This document shows positions 25,086-37,617 of a DNA stretch of 64,000 bases, piece after piece (the first letter of the stretch is position 1; every line of letters begins with the position of its first letter). Under the pieces are notes generated by a model. It was not told where the DNA came from. It did not search any database and saw only the letters and a program-made list of their open reading frames with translations. Both the position numbers and the translations under genes were made by a program. Origin of the DNA: Eleginops maclovinus (taxonomy: Eukaryota; Chordata; Actinopteri; Perciformes; Eleginopidae); the NCBI RefSeq assembly GCF_036324505.1, contig NC_086355.1:22965018-23029017 (forward strand), read 5' to 3'.

Positions 25086-27438
25086 TTTAGATTGCCTTGG
25101 CGTTGAAAGGTCAACGGTAATCAAGGTCAAAGTTTAAATAATTTGACACTTTAGCTGTTTTACCGCCGCTCAGGTGAACGCAGCTTTAGTGTGTCACATG
25201 GTAAACACTCACTCAGCAGGGCAGGCATACATAACCTATAACAAAACCACTGAAGACCCACCTTCAGTTAGTTAGCTGTACCAATGCTAATCCAGCTAGC
25301 ATGACAGTGACATGCTGCTCCTACTTGATCATAACACGGAAAATCCAGTTGCAGGCTTAACTATATTGCTCATAATCAATTGTTTCTTCTAAAGCTCTAA
25401 ATTTAGAAATTAGCATCAGGTTTAGTGAAGTGCTACATGACTGAGTCAGAAGAGTTTGAAAAACCCAGGTGTGTCCATGTAGCTTCGATGATGCAGAATG
25501 ACATCACCGATACTGTCAATTCAACAAGTTACCTGCCAGTCCACATGATGTGTTCACCTGTGGTGTGGCAATGTAAAAACAACAACTTTAAGGTTACAGT
25601 GTCGAATTTCACATGTCAAATAATGTAAAATAATTGAGCACATGATAAGGCAGCTCCAATACAACATATTAAAACTGTATCAGCTTTCAGAAGCAAATAC
25701 CAGTCCTAGCTTAATGATTAGCATATAACCCCAGGCAATGTTCACCTTGGATGCACAGCAGAATAGACTACATAGTACTTACATGGCACTCTACAGCTTG
25801 TGATTAACTAGATATCTTCAATGTGTATTCTCAAAGGCACCCTCCGGCTAATTCTTTCTCTTTTTAAAAAGCTCAATAAATGTTGAGTTAAATACTGAGT
25901 GTATCACTTGTAAACGCGCTTCATTCACCCCCGTTCTGTTTGTCTCTTGCTTTCTCAATCAGGGATTATCTCTTTCTATCTCAGTATTTAGACCTTTGAT
26001 GACATTATGGAAGACCCAGAGCGCCATCGGTTTCCACCTGAAGTACAGATGGCCTGTCAGCAGGGCGTCTGAGCGTAATCACGACAGGGTTTTGATAACG
26101 ATAATAATGATTACGGCGGTGGGTAACAGCCTGCGAGTTGTCTCCGCCGGCCGGAGTGATCACAGATGCTGAACACATTTCTCTCCACTCATTAAGTCCT
26201 GTGGCACGACATCCCCAACGCATGCAGCATGTTGCATGTGTGTGGATTTCATTCATGACTGCTCCGACAAATGAACACAGGAAGACTTAGGGAAAGAGGA
26301 ATGTCTGCAGCTTGACAATCGCTGAGGCTTAGGATTCATTATTTATTTTAAAGCTGGTGGATGTTAATTGCTGTGAGACAGTATAAACTACCTGTACTGG
26401 TTTACAGCTGCAAGAAGTGACAATGCACACACAGCAATCCAGCTGTTAAAGACACTATAGGTGCTGTTAAATGTTATGTTTTAGGTTGTCGATAGTAAGA
26501 TTAAAAAGCAGTTTTGGTTAGTGGTAGGAAAAGCTTTTTTTAGTTATTAGTTTAACATTTTGTTTGTTTTTGGGACACACCTTTGCCTTTATTTGGCCTC
26601 AGGTGACCAGATGCCAACTAGCCACATGTGGGATAAAGAATATGTTTACCCGGGACAATGTGGGACATGTGACTGCAATACTAAGAGGTAGTTTGGATTT
26701 CAATTGAATGTCCATCAACCTTAAAAACAAACATTTCTACTTAAAACATTACCTTGTAATATTATTACCAACGCTTTACTATAGGTTGATTTGTCCGCAC
26801 AGACTATTCAAGTAAAGGATAAAACATTTGGTTATATAAATGGATTATTTTCACAAACAATCGACCAAATGATATTTATTTTGTAATGTTAAATCTGGAA
26901 AAAATGACTGGTTTGAACAGTGTGGTAAACGTTCCTTATTTCAGCCGCTGTTACCTTTTCTGTTTGGTGATCCTCTTTCAGAAGGAATGTATCAAAAAAT
27001 GGACATTTCTCTTTATGAGTCAGGCATTTCTTTATCAGTCTTAAAATTAGAATTAGAATCACAGGATGAAACCCTCTTTATATTTTGTCTTGCATGTAGT
27101 GTCTTCATAAATCATATTCAGCTCCATGCATGATTGAAAAAAATGATGGTAAATGTCACAAAAACTTTCTGGGAATCGCCTTCCATAAGTGACACCCATA
27201 AATAAATACATTCAGTTTTGGTTGATTGACATCTGAAACAGCTAATGGTAATAGCCCTATCTTGTTTTCTAAGCAGTCATTGGACAAAAGCCAAAATTAA
27301 GAAGGGTGACATTCAATGATATTCAATGGTGGGACATTGTCTCAATTTGTGGGATAGGGGCGAATGATGAAACTGTTAGTTTCTAACATGAATCTAATCT
27401 AAAACAAGAAAGTTCAAAATATGCTAGAGAAAAAGGTG
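25086..27438. other. No gene seen
   Basis: The segment around 25990-26300 is GC-richer and looks single-copy. The 83-residue minus frame there has no domain. The rest is AT-rich without a family I recognise. Confidence 0.5.
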
Positions 27439-27439
27439 A

Positions 27440-27710
27440 TATTTTTGGGTCACCAGTGCCTTTATTAAAGAGACAAAGTTGAAAGGGTTTGTCAAAGGGG
27501 ATGACGCACGACATAAATGGTCCCAAGAGGGATTCGAACCTGGGTCCTCAGCATGGAGATTGAGCCTCAGTACTGTATATGGGATGCCAGCTCTACCAAG
27601 AGTCGGGATCAACCTTTTGTGCCAATCTAAAAAAACTTCTCGGGAATGGATAATAAGGGCTAAAATCAGGTAGTCTTTCAGCATTACTCAGAGAATTATA
27701 ACCTGACTCC
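27440..27710 (-). mobile_element. tRNA-derived SINE, copy 1
   Basis: On the minus strand it has a perfect RNA polymerase III B box, GGTTCGAATCC (27530-27540). A box-A-like TTGGTAGAGCTGG lies about 50 bases upstream (near 27588-27600), and a tail ending AATAAAGGCA lies near 27460. The whole block, including about 100 bases upstream of the A box, recurs at 62985-63236. It cannot be a functional tRNA gene because the box spacing and surrounding stems do not form a cloverleaf that I can see. Confidence 0.68.
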
Positions 27711-28517
27711 TTAGATATATGCCAAATCAGATTAAATAACATGGTTGGGAATAAACCTGCATCCTGTCCCCTTCTACTTTTCTCAGCAGCATGTTTTCAA
27801 ATCATCCAGCCCTCCCTTCACTCAGACATTGTTCTTTGTTGTGTTTGAGTCACACTTTAGCGGTGACTTCAGCAATCCCAAGTGACACTGTTGCCCATAT
27901 TTCCTGCTCCCAGCCGCACCTGAACAGCACCACAGCGGGCCTAAAAGGAAAGTCGACCTCACTTCACAGCCCCGTGTGACAGTGCCGTGAACACAGAACA
28001 ATGGCGTCCATTGTGGCGCTGCACAATGCTCCTTTAATATGCTTTGACAAGGCGCGAGTTGTACAAGCGACGGCAAAGCATCTGGGTTGTCACTGAGATT
28101 ATTAACGACAGTGGTGTGTAATTGTATTATCCCACGCTTTGTTTGTCTTCCACAATGACGTGTTGCTCATAACAGTTCCGTGGAAGTGAATGTGTACATA
28201 CCTGCAGGGTTTACTAAACAGCCCCAACTGATCTGAGGTCAGAGATGTCTGAGCGTCGTACTAGAGCAAATGATTCAGCAGCTTAGAGCTAATACCACCT
28301 TGCATTAAGAGACGTTAGTGGGACACAACCTCACACTTCACAGCTATGTGCCACAGATTGTGCTTCTAGAGGTTTAATACATGTGATGTATACACAAAAA
28401 CAGACCACCAACAATACAGAAAACATGCACTTCAGTTTTAAGTGGGATAGCATTAGCAAAGTAAATAACTAAAGATACTTGGTGTTGACAGATGATAATA
28501 CTCTGTGAACTTTCAGG
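27711..28517. other. No gene seen
   Basis: Moderate GC and single-copy in appearance. The 84-residue minus frame at 27822-28076 has no domain. No RNA gene is seen. Confidence 0.5.
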
Positions 28518-29065
28518 GTTGGAGAGTAAAGGATAACAAGTAGCGGGATTATGTAATCAGGATACTTCCGTCTGCCTGAAATACCTCCATTCGACTCCTT
28601 TGTTTACTTCTGTAACATTGTGACATCACTATGTAACACTCAAGCTTCTATTGGCTAGCGTTCTTACACATTGGACGTGAAATACAAAGGGGTGGGATAT
28701 TCCCTGCACATCACACAGACGTTGACCAATCACAACAGAGCCGGCCAGCTAACCAATCAGAGCAGACTGGGCTCTGGTTTCAGACAGAGGGGGAAAAGAG
28801 GTGCTGCAGCACAGGCAGTATGAGAACAACAAAGAGCTTTTTGAACATTAAAGCATAGAGACATGTCCCAGTAGAGGCACTTAATAGAAATGTGAAAGGC
28901 AGGTTTTCCTATAAATAAATACATTTCTTATCCTAAATGTCTTGATTTTTCTTCTCTAAAGATGACATTGTTCTGCTGTCTTACATAATACACCCAAGTA
29001 AAAAACATCTTATTAATATTTATTTTCACTTGTATTTATTTGCATGGCATTTGATATTGAGGTAA
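28518..29065 (+). repeat. GGGGAGTAATGG-family repeat, split by a TTAA-type element
   Basis: The left piece (28518-28567), GGATTATGTAATCAGGATAC, and the right piece (28895-29065), from GAAAGGCAGGTTTTCCTATA to ATTTGCATGGCATTTGATAT, match 4565-4977 in the same order. Sequence of another family lies between them. The interruption shows that this repeat is the older of the two. Confidence 0.55.
28568..28894 (+). mobile_element. TTAA-type miniature element, copy 1
   Basis: Carries the family core: TGACATCACTATGTAACACT, TTCTATTGGCTAGCG, GGGGTGGGATATTCCCT, AACCAATCAGAGCAGACTGG, GGTGCTGCAGCACAGGCAGT and AACATTAAAGCAT. The first 200 bases of the full-length family and the terminal AGAGGCC motif are missing. 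It sits inside an older repeat. Confidence 0.62.
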
Positions 29066-29948
29066 TCCATAAGTCATTTTTAAATGATCCCTCCCGACCC
29101 TCTGTGAACATTTATGTGTGACTGCAGACTCATTAAAGCGTAACCAAAAAGCATTTATCAGTGTTTTAACCCGTGTCTGCATCGAATATTTCAAAAGGCA
29201 TAACACATGGTGTAACATCAGCATTATCTGCCTGTCACAAGCATGTTGATCTTCACACACTTTGACTGAAAACTCAAAGGATACATACACATGTTGTAAT
29301 TTCTCTCTCAGACATGATGGGGAAACCTCCTGTAAATATATGTATTTATCACTCTTATCATTTAGAAAAAGGGCCGATTCTTATTTTTGAAGCAAGAGGG
29401 AGTTCATTTTTAATGCACAATTCAATAAAGTTACCTCATGGAATAAACTGATCAACTCATGCAGGGTTATTTGTATCAATATTCATTGTTCAAAAGCAGC
29501 GCTATGTGAATCTTAAAGGTCCATCCACCAGATTGAAACTGCCTGGAGGTTACCTAACTGCCCAGGCCATTATGTGTAAAGAAATCCGTCATGCCGCCCC
29601 ATCATTTCTCATAGAATGACATCAGTTTGTGACGCAGTGGGGGTTTCCAAGTGCACTAACTCAGCTTTGTTAGACTGATCAAGTGCTGCATTGTGTTGGC
29701 AGGTGCAGGTTCCTGTTAGATTACTTTATAAGAAAATGTTTTGAATGTTTACCTTGTGACTGTCACCACAAAACTTCATTCTTCCTCATAATATAGTGAA
29801 GTGCTGTGCAGTGGTTTGGCATTGGATGAGCCTTGAAACTGATGCCAGACTTCCTGGGGCCAGTTTCACCAACATGAAAACTGTCATATAATACACCATC
29901 ATTTCCTCTTGTGCACATTTCCCTAATATAAATCTACACCACTTGTTA
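29066..29948. other. No gene seen
   Basis: No domain in any frame. Single-copy in appearance. Confidence 0.5.
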
Positions 29949-29949
29949 A

Positions 29950-30200
29950 ACATGCACACTTGAAAACTGAAACGTTGATCTAATTAAATGTATTATGTCA
30001 ACAGAATTCCCCTTAAATGTTTAGGTTAGTTGAAAGCAATTATATTAAGTTTAAATACAAAATAATTACCTAATATTATTGCTTTCAACTAACCTAATAA
30101 AGCTATGTGAAATGTGTTGACACAATATCTTACACAACATTTTAGCTGAATAATTAATACATTTAATGAAGTTAACAGGGTTTTCTTTCAGTGCATAAGA
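29950..30200. mobile_element. Palindromic miniature element, copy 2 (most complete)
   Basis: Its ends are related in inverse: AAACTGAAACGTTGATCTAA on the left, and GTTAACAGGGTTTTCTTTCAGTG on the right. At its centre TTAGGTTAGTTGAAAGCAAT (near 30020) pairs with ATTGCTTTCAACTAACCTAA (near 30080), giving a hairpin with roughly 30-base stems. Relatives are at 10610-10790 and 52855-53010. No open frame. Superfamily unassigned. Confidence 0.6.
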
Positions 30201-30832
30201 AGACCTTTAGAGCTTATCTGCAAATCATTTTTGTGCATTTTCTTTTTATGTAGGCTTTGAGCTGGAGCCTAATAATTCCCTCGGCTGAGGAAAAACACCA
30301 ACCTATAAACAAATAAAAAAGCCAGACACAATCCTTTACACACAGTACGTTTTAATCATGACAAATGCTTGAAACAATAATGCATGTTCAGTGTAATAGC
30401 AGCAGAAGGTGACAGACATTTACATCCCTGCCGTGTAATGTACACACACAGGACATCTGGCTTTGAAGGTTACACTGCTCACTGTTAGGCATGGCCCACT
30501 GCCACCCTCTGAAACAACATACAAGCCTGATTTTAAGATCTGTTTCCCAGGAACCTTGGAAACTGGTTTGTGTACTAAAGAGGGTGTATTCCCTGATGCT
30601 GAGTGGCCCAGGTGCTCTTTATATTTCTTTAGTCCCCTGGTAGTCCCCTTGGTCTCTGAGACATTGTCTGAAGTCCCTTTCAAGGGGTGCATTGGATAAC
30701 ACAGAGTGGAACTAACTCTCATGGTGACTCAGTGATGTTAAGCAGTGGATTGTTGGACCTCACGCGATGCCAAGTGTGTTTTTTACTTAAATATTTCATG
30801 TGAAGCAACATAACAAGATAGTATCAAAAATG
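30201..30832. other. No gene seen
   Basis: Antisense frame pair at 30420-30722 (100 residues, minus) and 30463-30699 (78 residues, plus). Neither resembles a known protein, so I treat both as chance. Confidence 0.5.
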
Positions 30833-31150
30833 TGTTTACTTCTGTAACATTGTGACATCACTATGTAACACTCAAGCGCCTATTGGCTAGCGCTCTTACA
30901 CATTGGACGTGAATTACAAAGGGGTGGGATATTCCCTGGCACATCTCACAGAGGTTGACCAAACACAACGGAGACGGCCAGATAACCGACGATAACAGAC
31001 TGGGCTCTGGTTTCAGGCAGAGGGTGAAAAGAGGTGCTGCAGCACAGGCAGTATGAGAAAAATAAAGAGGTTTTTAAAGCATGGAGTCATGTCACAGTAG
31101 AGACATTAAATACTAATATGAACCTGAAAATTAACAGAATGTGTTCTTCA
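30833..31150 (+). mobile_element. TTAA-type miniature element, copy 2
   Basis: Near-duplicate of 28568-28894 from TGTTTACTTCTGTAACATTG onward. It shares CTATTGGCTAGCG, CAGACTGGGCTCTGGTTTCA and GGTGCTGCAGCACAGGCAGT. It keeps the right end further, to AGAATGTGTTCTTCA, a worn form of the family end. The left third is missing. Confidence 0.62.
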
Positions 31151-31204
31151 GATTTTCCCAAAGAGAATATGCATATTAATAAGATTTTTTTTTGTATGAA
31201 TGAC

Positions 31205-31345
31205 AATATAGCAATATGACCTTAGAAAAGAAGAAACCAAGATATTTAGTATCAAAAAAGATTCTATTCATTAAGGATATTCAGGCAGTAGCTTATACAC
31301 CAACAATGAAACACATGAGCACAGATTACAGGTTATATTTGCAGG
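31205..31345 (-). repeat. GGGGAGTAATGG-family fragment
   Basis: AAAAGAAGAAACCAAGATAT and GATATTCAGGCAGTAGCTTA match the 4740-4900 part of the family in reverse complement. It lies about 55 bases from a TTAA-type element, as the copy at 28518-29065 also does. Confidence 0.5.
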
Positions 31346-32880
31346 AGAATGTATAGAATAAATACTTTGAAGTCCATCCATTAACACCTGTACAACTGTT
31401 AAAAAACTGTTACTGGTAGCCAATCCAACAATAATGTACAAAAAGCCATTTCCTACACACAAAGGAGGCTATTTATTCGAAACTAAAACATGTCAGAATG
31501 TGTGACCTCACACAGAGACCCCATAGTGTAGTAAAATAGTTTTTCTAACAGCTTTCATACAAAATGATCTAGATCATTTGTTGTGTTCTCACATTTCACA
31601 TCACCGGGCGTGGAATCAATTACAGGATAAACTTGATTTGGAAAGCTGCCCTATATTTGATATTTGGTGTGATTTTACCAGAACTACTCTTCGCTGCCAT
31701 TATGCCTGCTCTCTCTTGCAACACAGTAAACGGTTGCTTTCAATTCAGCTAATTCTGCTTCCCCCAGTGTTTGATCCTCTGTCCTCCAGCACATGACCTG
31801 CACATTGATAGGTGTCCACCATGATCAGGATGTTCCAAAGCCTAAATAGTGCTCTAGGTAGGCAGTATCATTACACAGAATCGTATTCACTGCGCCTTTG
31901 GTGTAGCACTTAGTTAAACTGAACTCCTGCATCATTCTGTGCTCTGAGATGCTCACTGACAAGAGCTGTCTATGTTCACTCCAACAGCGGTTTTAGGCGG
32001 TTTATTTTACTTTAAATTACTTTAGGAGGAGAGATTGTGTAGTTTCTCTCTCACAGCTTGACACTATTTCACACCACGGACAGGTTTTCCTCTCATCTTG
32101 GAGCAAATGCAGTGTGCCTCTTGTGGAGGTGACAGAAGATAGACTGATCATCAGACACTTATCCCGCCTGCTGTCTGTCCGTCCGTCTGCTGGCTCGCCT
32201 CTCCATCTTTCTGCATGCCTGGCTTCCATCTCCTGCAGTAAATAAGCACCCAAACAACACAAATAACTCCCACCACACACACATTCATACACCCACTCTG
32301 CTGCGCCGTTATGCCTGCCAGGAGGACTTTTTTTTGTCCTGTGATGTATGCCGTCACTCCACCCTACTATTACCTCTGACTGTAATAGGCACCTCTGTTC
32401 CCAATCAACTTTTGACTTTCTGCCGGTGAAAGAGAACTGTTTCGCGGCAGACACATTTTATTCCTCGCACACATGCAGTAATGTCTGTCGGTGTCATCTA
32501 CTTTGGCTGCTGGCCTAGCTCGCCCAGCTTGTTCACACAGCACTTTTAACACTCATAAAGACTTGCAGCGTTGCCAGAATGCTGTCAGAACGTTCAAACG
32601 GAGCCTTACATTGTTTACCGTCTGCAGGATGGATGGTAGGTGGTCTGTCTGTACTCAGACTTGTGATCTTCACCAGAAAACAATGAGGGCTTGTGCACAC
32701 ATTGATGAGATATAGAGTGGCAGAGGTGGAAGCAGGTTCGATAAATAAATCCTAACGTGTATTGTTCTCTAATCTCGCATCTATCGCAACTCCCTGTATG
32801 AATGATGTGCTTCTGTCCCGTTTTTTTTTCTCTTCTTGCTTTGTGTTTCCCTTTCCAGGGCATTATTACGGTGGCCAACC
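31346..32880. other. No gene seen
   Basis: The 145-residue minus frame at 32017-32454 and its neighbours overlap each other in several frames and show no domain. No splice-framed exon is convincing. The stretch looks single-copy. Confidence 0.5.
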
Positions 32881-32884
32881 CATG

Positions 32885-33576
32885 CAACGGCCCAAAACTA
32901 GGCGCACTTTCAAAAATCAACTCAAAAAAAAAAGCAATTCAAAAAAGCCGCACAAATGTGCCAAAACAAGTGACAATGAAGAAATATCTTCAGCACTTTG
33001 ATGATACATGTGCAGCGTTTACTCAAAGCATTGCATGAACAAAATGCTGCAAATAAAAAGAAGAAGAAACTGCAAGAAGCTCAAAGCACAACGGAAACTG
33101 GGGGACACTAAAATGGGACTCACACAGCTGGGACCCGAGCACTTAAAGTTTACCCTAACTGTCACTCTCGAACAGTTACATATTGTAGTTGTTTTGTCAG
33201 TTCTGTATATTTGAATTGACTAGGTGAGCTAGGTTAGATAGCTAGCTTACAGCAGATCTACAATAAGCTGATAAAACATACACTTTAACTACATTTCCAG
33301 GGACAGTTGGCCAACTTTATAATCCCTGAAGTTCAACAAGAGCTCCGATCCCAGCTGTGTGCGTCACTTTTTAGTGTCCCTGTTTCCTTTCTATTTTAAA
33401 CTTCTTGCAGGATTTTGTTTATGCAGGACTTTTAGTAAACGCTGCACATTTTACATCAAGTTGGTGATTGTTTTCTCAATGCAGCACATGTGTTGTCAAC
33501 TTGGTGAAGATGTTTCTTCAAGTTGACAAGTTTTGCCACATTTGGGTTTTTTTGTTTGCATCGTTTTTGAAGCTGC
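32885..33576. mobile_element. Foldback element with long inverted arms
   Basis: The left arm (about 32885-33160) and the right arm (about 33330-33576) are imperfect inverted copies. Paired words include ATGTGCAGCGTTTACT (left) with AGTAAACGCTGCACAT (right), and CACACAGCTGGGACCCGAGC with its inverse around GCTCCGATCCCAGCTGTGTG. AAATGTGCCAAAACAAGTGA pairs with the CAAGTTTTGCCACATTTG region. The loop is about 170 bases. It matches my memory of a non-autonomous fish family whose end reads GGGCATTATTACGGTGGCC, seen here at about 32862. The short Lys-rich frames inside are A-rich arm sequence. Confidence 0.68.
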
Positions 33577-36500
33577 AGTGCATTTCTCCTGATGGGAATA
33601 TTATAGGTTTTACACCTGTTTGCCACTGTACATGGTGTTAGGAGTCGCTTACATCAATCTTTTTATTTTTCTGCAGAGCGATTGTGAGATGATACTGTTT
33701 GACAATGTGCTCACGAATGTAGAGAAAACAGAGAACGCTGAAGTAATCACCAGGGACAAGCAGGAAATGGGAGCCGAGTCACTCTGCAATTGTCTCTCAG
33801 TTTTCCCTCTCTGTTATCTTCATCTCTTTCTGACTTTCACACACTGTGAAATACCTACGGACACAAACAAACACAATCTGTTTTTTTCCAAGCATTAGTG
33901 ACTGCAGACTAGTGTCCCCCCTGGGGTGAATCTGATACACCAAGAAAGTCCATTTACATTAGCTCTGGTTGCCCACACTAGCCTGCTTTCCACTGGGACA
34001 AACAGGGTTTAAAGTAAAGCTTAGAGCGGTCATATTTGTTTCAGTCACTAATGGTCTGCTACCCTCAAACAGTGAACATAATCACCATATAAATGAGATG
34101 TAGGGTGAACATATTACCAAACTGCTGGCTGTGTACATACTCAGCAGTCATAAAGCATCATTAGCGCTCAGCTCAGGTCGTGTTTGTATCCACCTGATGA
34201 ATTTAATTTCATTATAGACACAATTGATATAATATCCATCTTTTCAGGTGCTAAATGCTCCAGTATGTTTAACTATACAGTAAACTGCTGTGTGCTACCT
34301 GAAATCATGTTGATGAGAGTTGTGATAGTGAAAACAATAAAGATGTAGTCTGTCAAACCAAACCAGTGGTTCATAAGATGCAAAATGCTCAGTAGTGCAC
34401 AGGGGAACTGCATAGATATGGGATTACTCTCTTTGGCTTTGTCACTGCATGTGACACCTTTCAGATTTTTAAATAGAAATAGATAATTGCAGTTTACAGA
34501 CAGACTACTACCAGTAGCTAGCAGTTCAAACTAGCCGGCTCTGAACCACTAACCTGTTCTTATGTTTAGTTAAAAGATTTAAAAGATGCTTGGGGTCGCA
34601 TTGCGGAAATGCAACCTGGTAAGATAAATGTGGAATCAAAGTCCTCGTAGTCACTGCGTCACAGTGTCTTAAAGGCACAGGAATGAGACAGGACATCCTC
34701 CAATTTCACTTAGTCAGTCCCAAATAATATTCAGAGAAGCGAGGCTTGTCTGCCTGGTCCTGGAGGTTTGCTCTTGTGCCAACTTTTTAGGTCGCTGAGG
34801 CAGTTTGTTGTCATTTGTACTTTTTCAGGGTGTTGTTTTAAAATATTGTCAGTGGGAAAGCTTTCCCGAAGGAACTCAGTTTCTGTCTCTGCCTGCCTCC
34901 ATGCTAGCTGGTTTCAGCATGATCAGATATCCCTAGTGTAAACAAGGCAGTCATGGGGTTAAAGAAGAAAATGAAACCATACAATGAGAATATGGTCTAA
35001 TGCCGGAGAAGTATGTAATGTTGAACAAGCAAGATCTGGGATTCTTTTCTTTCTCTCCCATCTGGCAGAGTATCCTCAATCGATACAATTGAAATAGAGG
35101 TTTAAATTAGATTTGAGGTGGAATTGCTCCAGTACATTAGGACATTGTTGATGTTTGAAGTGTAGGAAAGTGAAGGCAGCTATGTGTCTGTGGTGTGTGT
35201 TGTTTCTTTAATAAAACCACAATGGACTCAGCAAGGCTTTTGTGATCAGTCGGGGTGAAGAAAAATGTAGCAGGGACACCAGATGCATCTGTCCTACAAA
35301 TAACAGCATACACAAAACATCTTAACATATTCTTCGGTGTGATGTGAGAGCAGTTCTTTCAGCGAGGGTAAGACTACCTTAACCCTGATATCTGTGAAAT
35401 AAAATGTTCACACCAAACAAATCGCAGAGAAAGACTGTAGGGGCTACAACTGCACAAGTAACACATCCAAAGGGTTTGAGGGCAAAGTGAGAGAACTGGA
35501 AAGTGAGTTTGAAAATGTGTGCATCCATCTGTGTTGCTCACTAAAGAAAACACTTAGAGGCCATACTTCTGAATTGCAGGCCAGTTGACCCATATTCCAT
35601 TAAACCGCCCACTCCAGCTCTGTACTGTATTGGCAGACATGGCCATCGCTAGCAGAGTGCCTGAGTCAAAGCTGTGATTAAGACACTATTATGGAACTGG
35701 TGAAGAAAAGTGATAGCAAGAGTCATATTTTAGAAGCACAAGATGTCTGCTTTAGAATGCCATTGTCAGCAGATGAATGGCACAAAAAATGACGTCTGAA
35801 CAAGGCTTTCTTTTGACTGTGTAATCACACACAATCAGATTGTTGATCGTCACACAGATGGACTTAAAGGACACAGAACTGTCCAGACAGTAGAAGCTGA
35901 AAAGTTAGTATAAATCAGGAGTTTTTAGGGATCTAACATATAACTCCCTTTTGTTTAAAAGTCTGAAATTAGCATGGATTCTGAGCTGTATTTTAGACAG
36001 AACAAGACAGAAAGGAGATTAATAAACTAATTTCTTCAAGTCAAATCTGAAGTTTTTTTCACCAAATGGTTAGCTTAGCTGAGCCTAAATAAAGAGAAGC
36101 TAGCATGTCTGAAAGTAACAGCACCAGCATCTGCAAAAGTGCCCCAAATAATGTTTTACTATTTTTCTAAATCGTACAAAAAATCATGGTCAAATATTAC
36201 ACTTTGTCATTGAAGAATGGGTCATTTGTAGATGGTTTCGTGGACAAAAGTAGCGGGACAAAAGCCCTGGATACCTCTGTAAAGACATTGAGAAGTTAGC
36301 TGTTTGTAGTTTTTGTGCTAGGCTAACCGGTAGCTGGCGACCCATACCTAACGTACCAACATAAAAAAGTGGTTTCGATCTTCTCTTCTAACTCGCATAA
36401 TATTCAAAAATGTTAAACTATCTTACAGCCTCATAGGTCTTTAGTCCTGAGCCAGTAGCATTGGTCCATGAACACGGTTGACAAAAAAAAAGAATATTTA

Positions 36501-36998
36501 CATTTTACACTTTCTGGTTCTCTCATCTTGAATTCACAGTGGTTTTTCCTGTAAATCGTTAGTCAACTGGTATATGTTCTGTGATTGACACAAGCTAAAG
36601 AGATTTTCACGTTTAGTTCTATGTCCTAAACTGTGTCAGTAGTTTTTACGTCTTGCAATTGCAGAAATGCTTTAAAAATCACAAAGTAGTGTTAATATGT
36701 TGAAATTCATTTTCCACATAACTTATTTTCTGCAATGCTCAGAAACCCAATGGTGAAATCCTATTGCTTTTGCTTTGGCATGTTTGCTTTGAAGTTTGGT
36801 TGGTTGGGAAGGAAAGACTGTGTTGTCTGAAAAATACACAATGAGAGAGAATATTCTATTTGTGCTCTGGAAAAAAGTAACCAGCGACAGAGAGCAAACT
36901 GAATGGATCGGGGTTAAACAAGTCAAGCTTCTTCGGTGTAGCTTCTTTTGTTTGAGACTAAGAATGTCTCTCCGACTTTAACTCGCCTCGAGCTGTCT
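33577..36998. other. No gene seen
   Basis: The 92-residue plus frame at 33620-33898 follows a good acceptor-like tract (TTTTTATTTTTCTGCAG at about 33676), but I find no matching donor and no similarity. The rest is AT-rich with short frames. No repeat family recognised. Confidence 0.5.
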
Positions 36999-37150
36999 TG
37001 TGTTTGTTGTGTTTTTTTAAAGTCTGTTTCTGCTTATGTTTTATTGTTTGCTTCTTTTTTACTGATTTATGGTGTTATTTCCAACGGTGTTAGTCTTGTG
37101 AAGTACTTTGTGACCTTGCTTTGTGAAAGGTGCTGTAGTAAATAAACTTC
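36999..37150 (+). mobile_element. LINE 3' tail fragment (CTTTGTGACC type)
   Basis: GTACTTTGTGACCTTGCTTT, then GTGAAAGGTGCTGTAGTAAA and TAAAC, is a worn version of the LINE tail that ends with a GCGCTATATAAATAAA-type motif. It marks a retroposon end on the plus strand. Coding sequence was not recognised upstream. Confidence 0.5.
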
Positions 37151-37322
37151 ACAAACTCACTTCCTGATAAAATTCACTCGGAAGTTGAATGAGCTTCTGA
37201 GTGGAGAACATCCCGCAGTGCATCCAGAGGTAACGGCCTCAGGTAAACTTCTGAAAAATGTATCATGACACAAACCCAATAATGCTTCAAACGGCCCTGT
37301 GAATGAAACATAACATGCACAT

Positions 37323-37500
37323 TTCCTCTTCCTCCTCTTCCTCCTCCTCCTCCTCCTCCCTGTGTTTTCCAGGTAACTTTTCTCTTTATCCTTTTGTCTC
37401 TGTTTTTTACCTCCGCATTCCTTTCCTCCTCCTCCTCCTCCTCCTCCTCCTCCTCCTCCTCCTCCTCCTCCTCCTCCTCCACATTCCTCTCCTCCTCCTG
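37323..37500. repeat. (TCC)n trinucleotide repeat, two blocks
   Basis: Two TCC-rich blocks (37323-37359 and 37424-37500) are separated by about 65 bases of pyrimidine-rich sequence. The Glu-rich minus-strand frame and the Ser- or Leu-rich plus-strand frames are artefacts. A long polypurine-polypyrimidine tract like this can adopt triplex structure. Confidence 0.9.
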
Positions 37501-37617
37501 TTTCCCAGCACTCCCTGACCGTGACAAGGCCTATTTGTCACACTGTCCCTCCCATACTTTGATGACGTACAGTGTGTGAGTGTGCATGTGCGTGTGACCT
37601 CTGTTTTCCCTCACATA

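Noticed and set aside
27530..27600. tRNA gene on the minus strand
   Set aside because: A perfect B box and an A-box-like motif exist, but no cloverleaf is evident and the block is repeated at 62985-63236. It is a tRNA-derived SINE.
32017..32454. 145-residue minus-strand frame
   Set aside because: It overlaps other open frames on both strands, has no domain and no splice context.
33620..33898. 92-residue frame after a good splice-acceptor-like tract
   Set aside because: No matching donor and no similarity. The frame starts upstream of the acceptor, so the coincidence is weak.
37174..37579. Glu-rich and Ser/Leu-rich frames of up to 117 residues
   Set aside because: They are produced by the (TCC)n repeat. 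The flanking parts show no domain.
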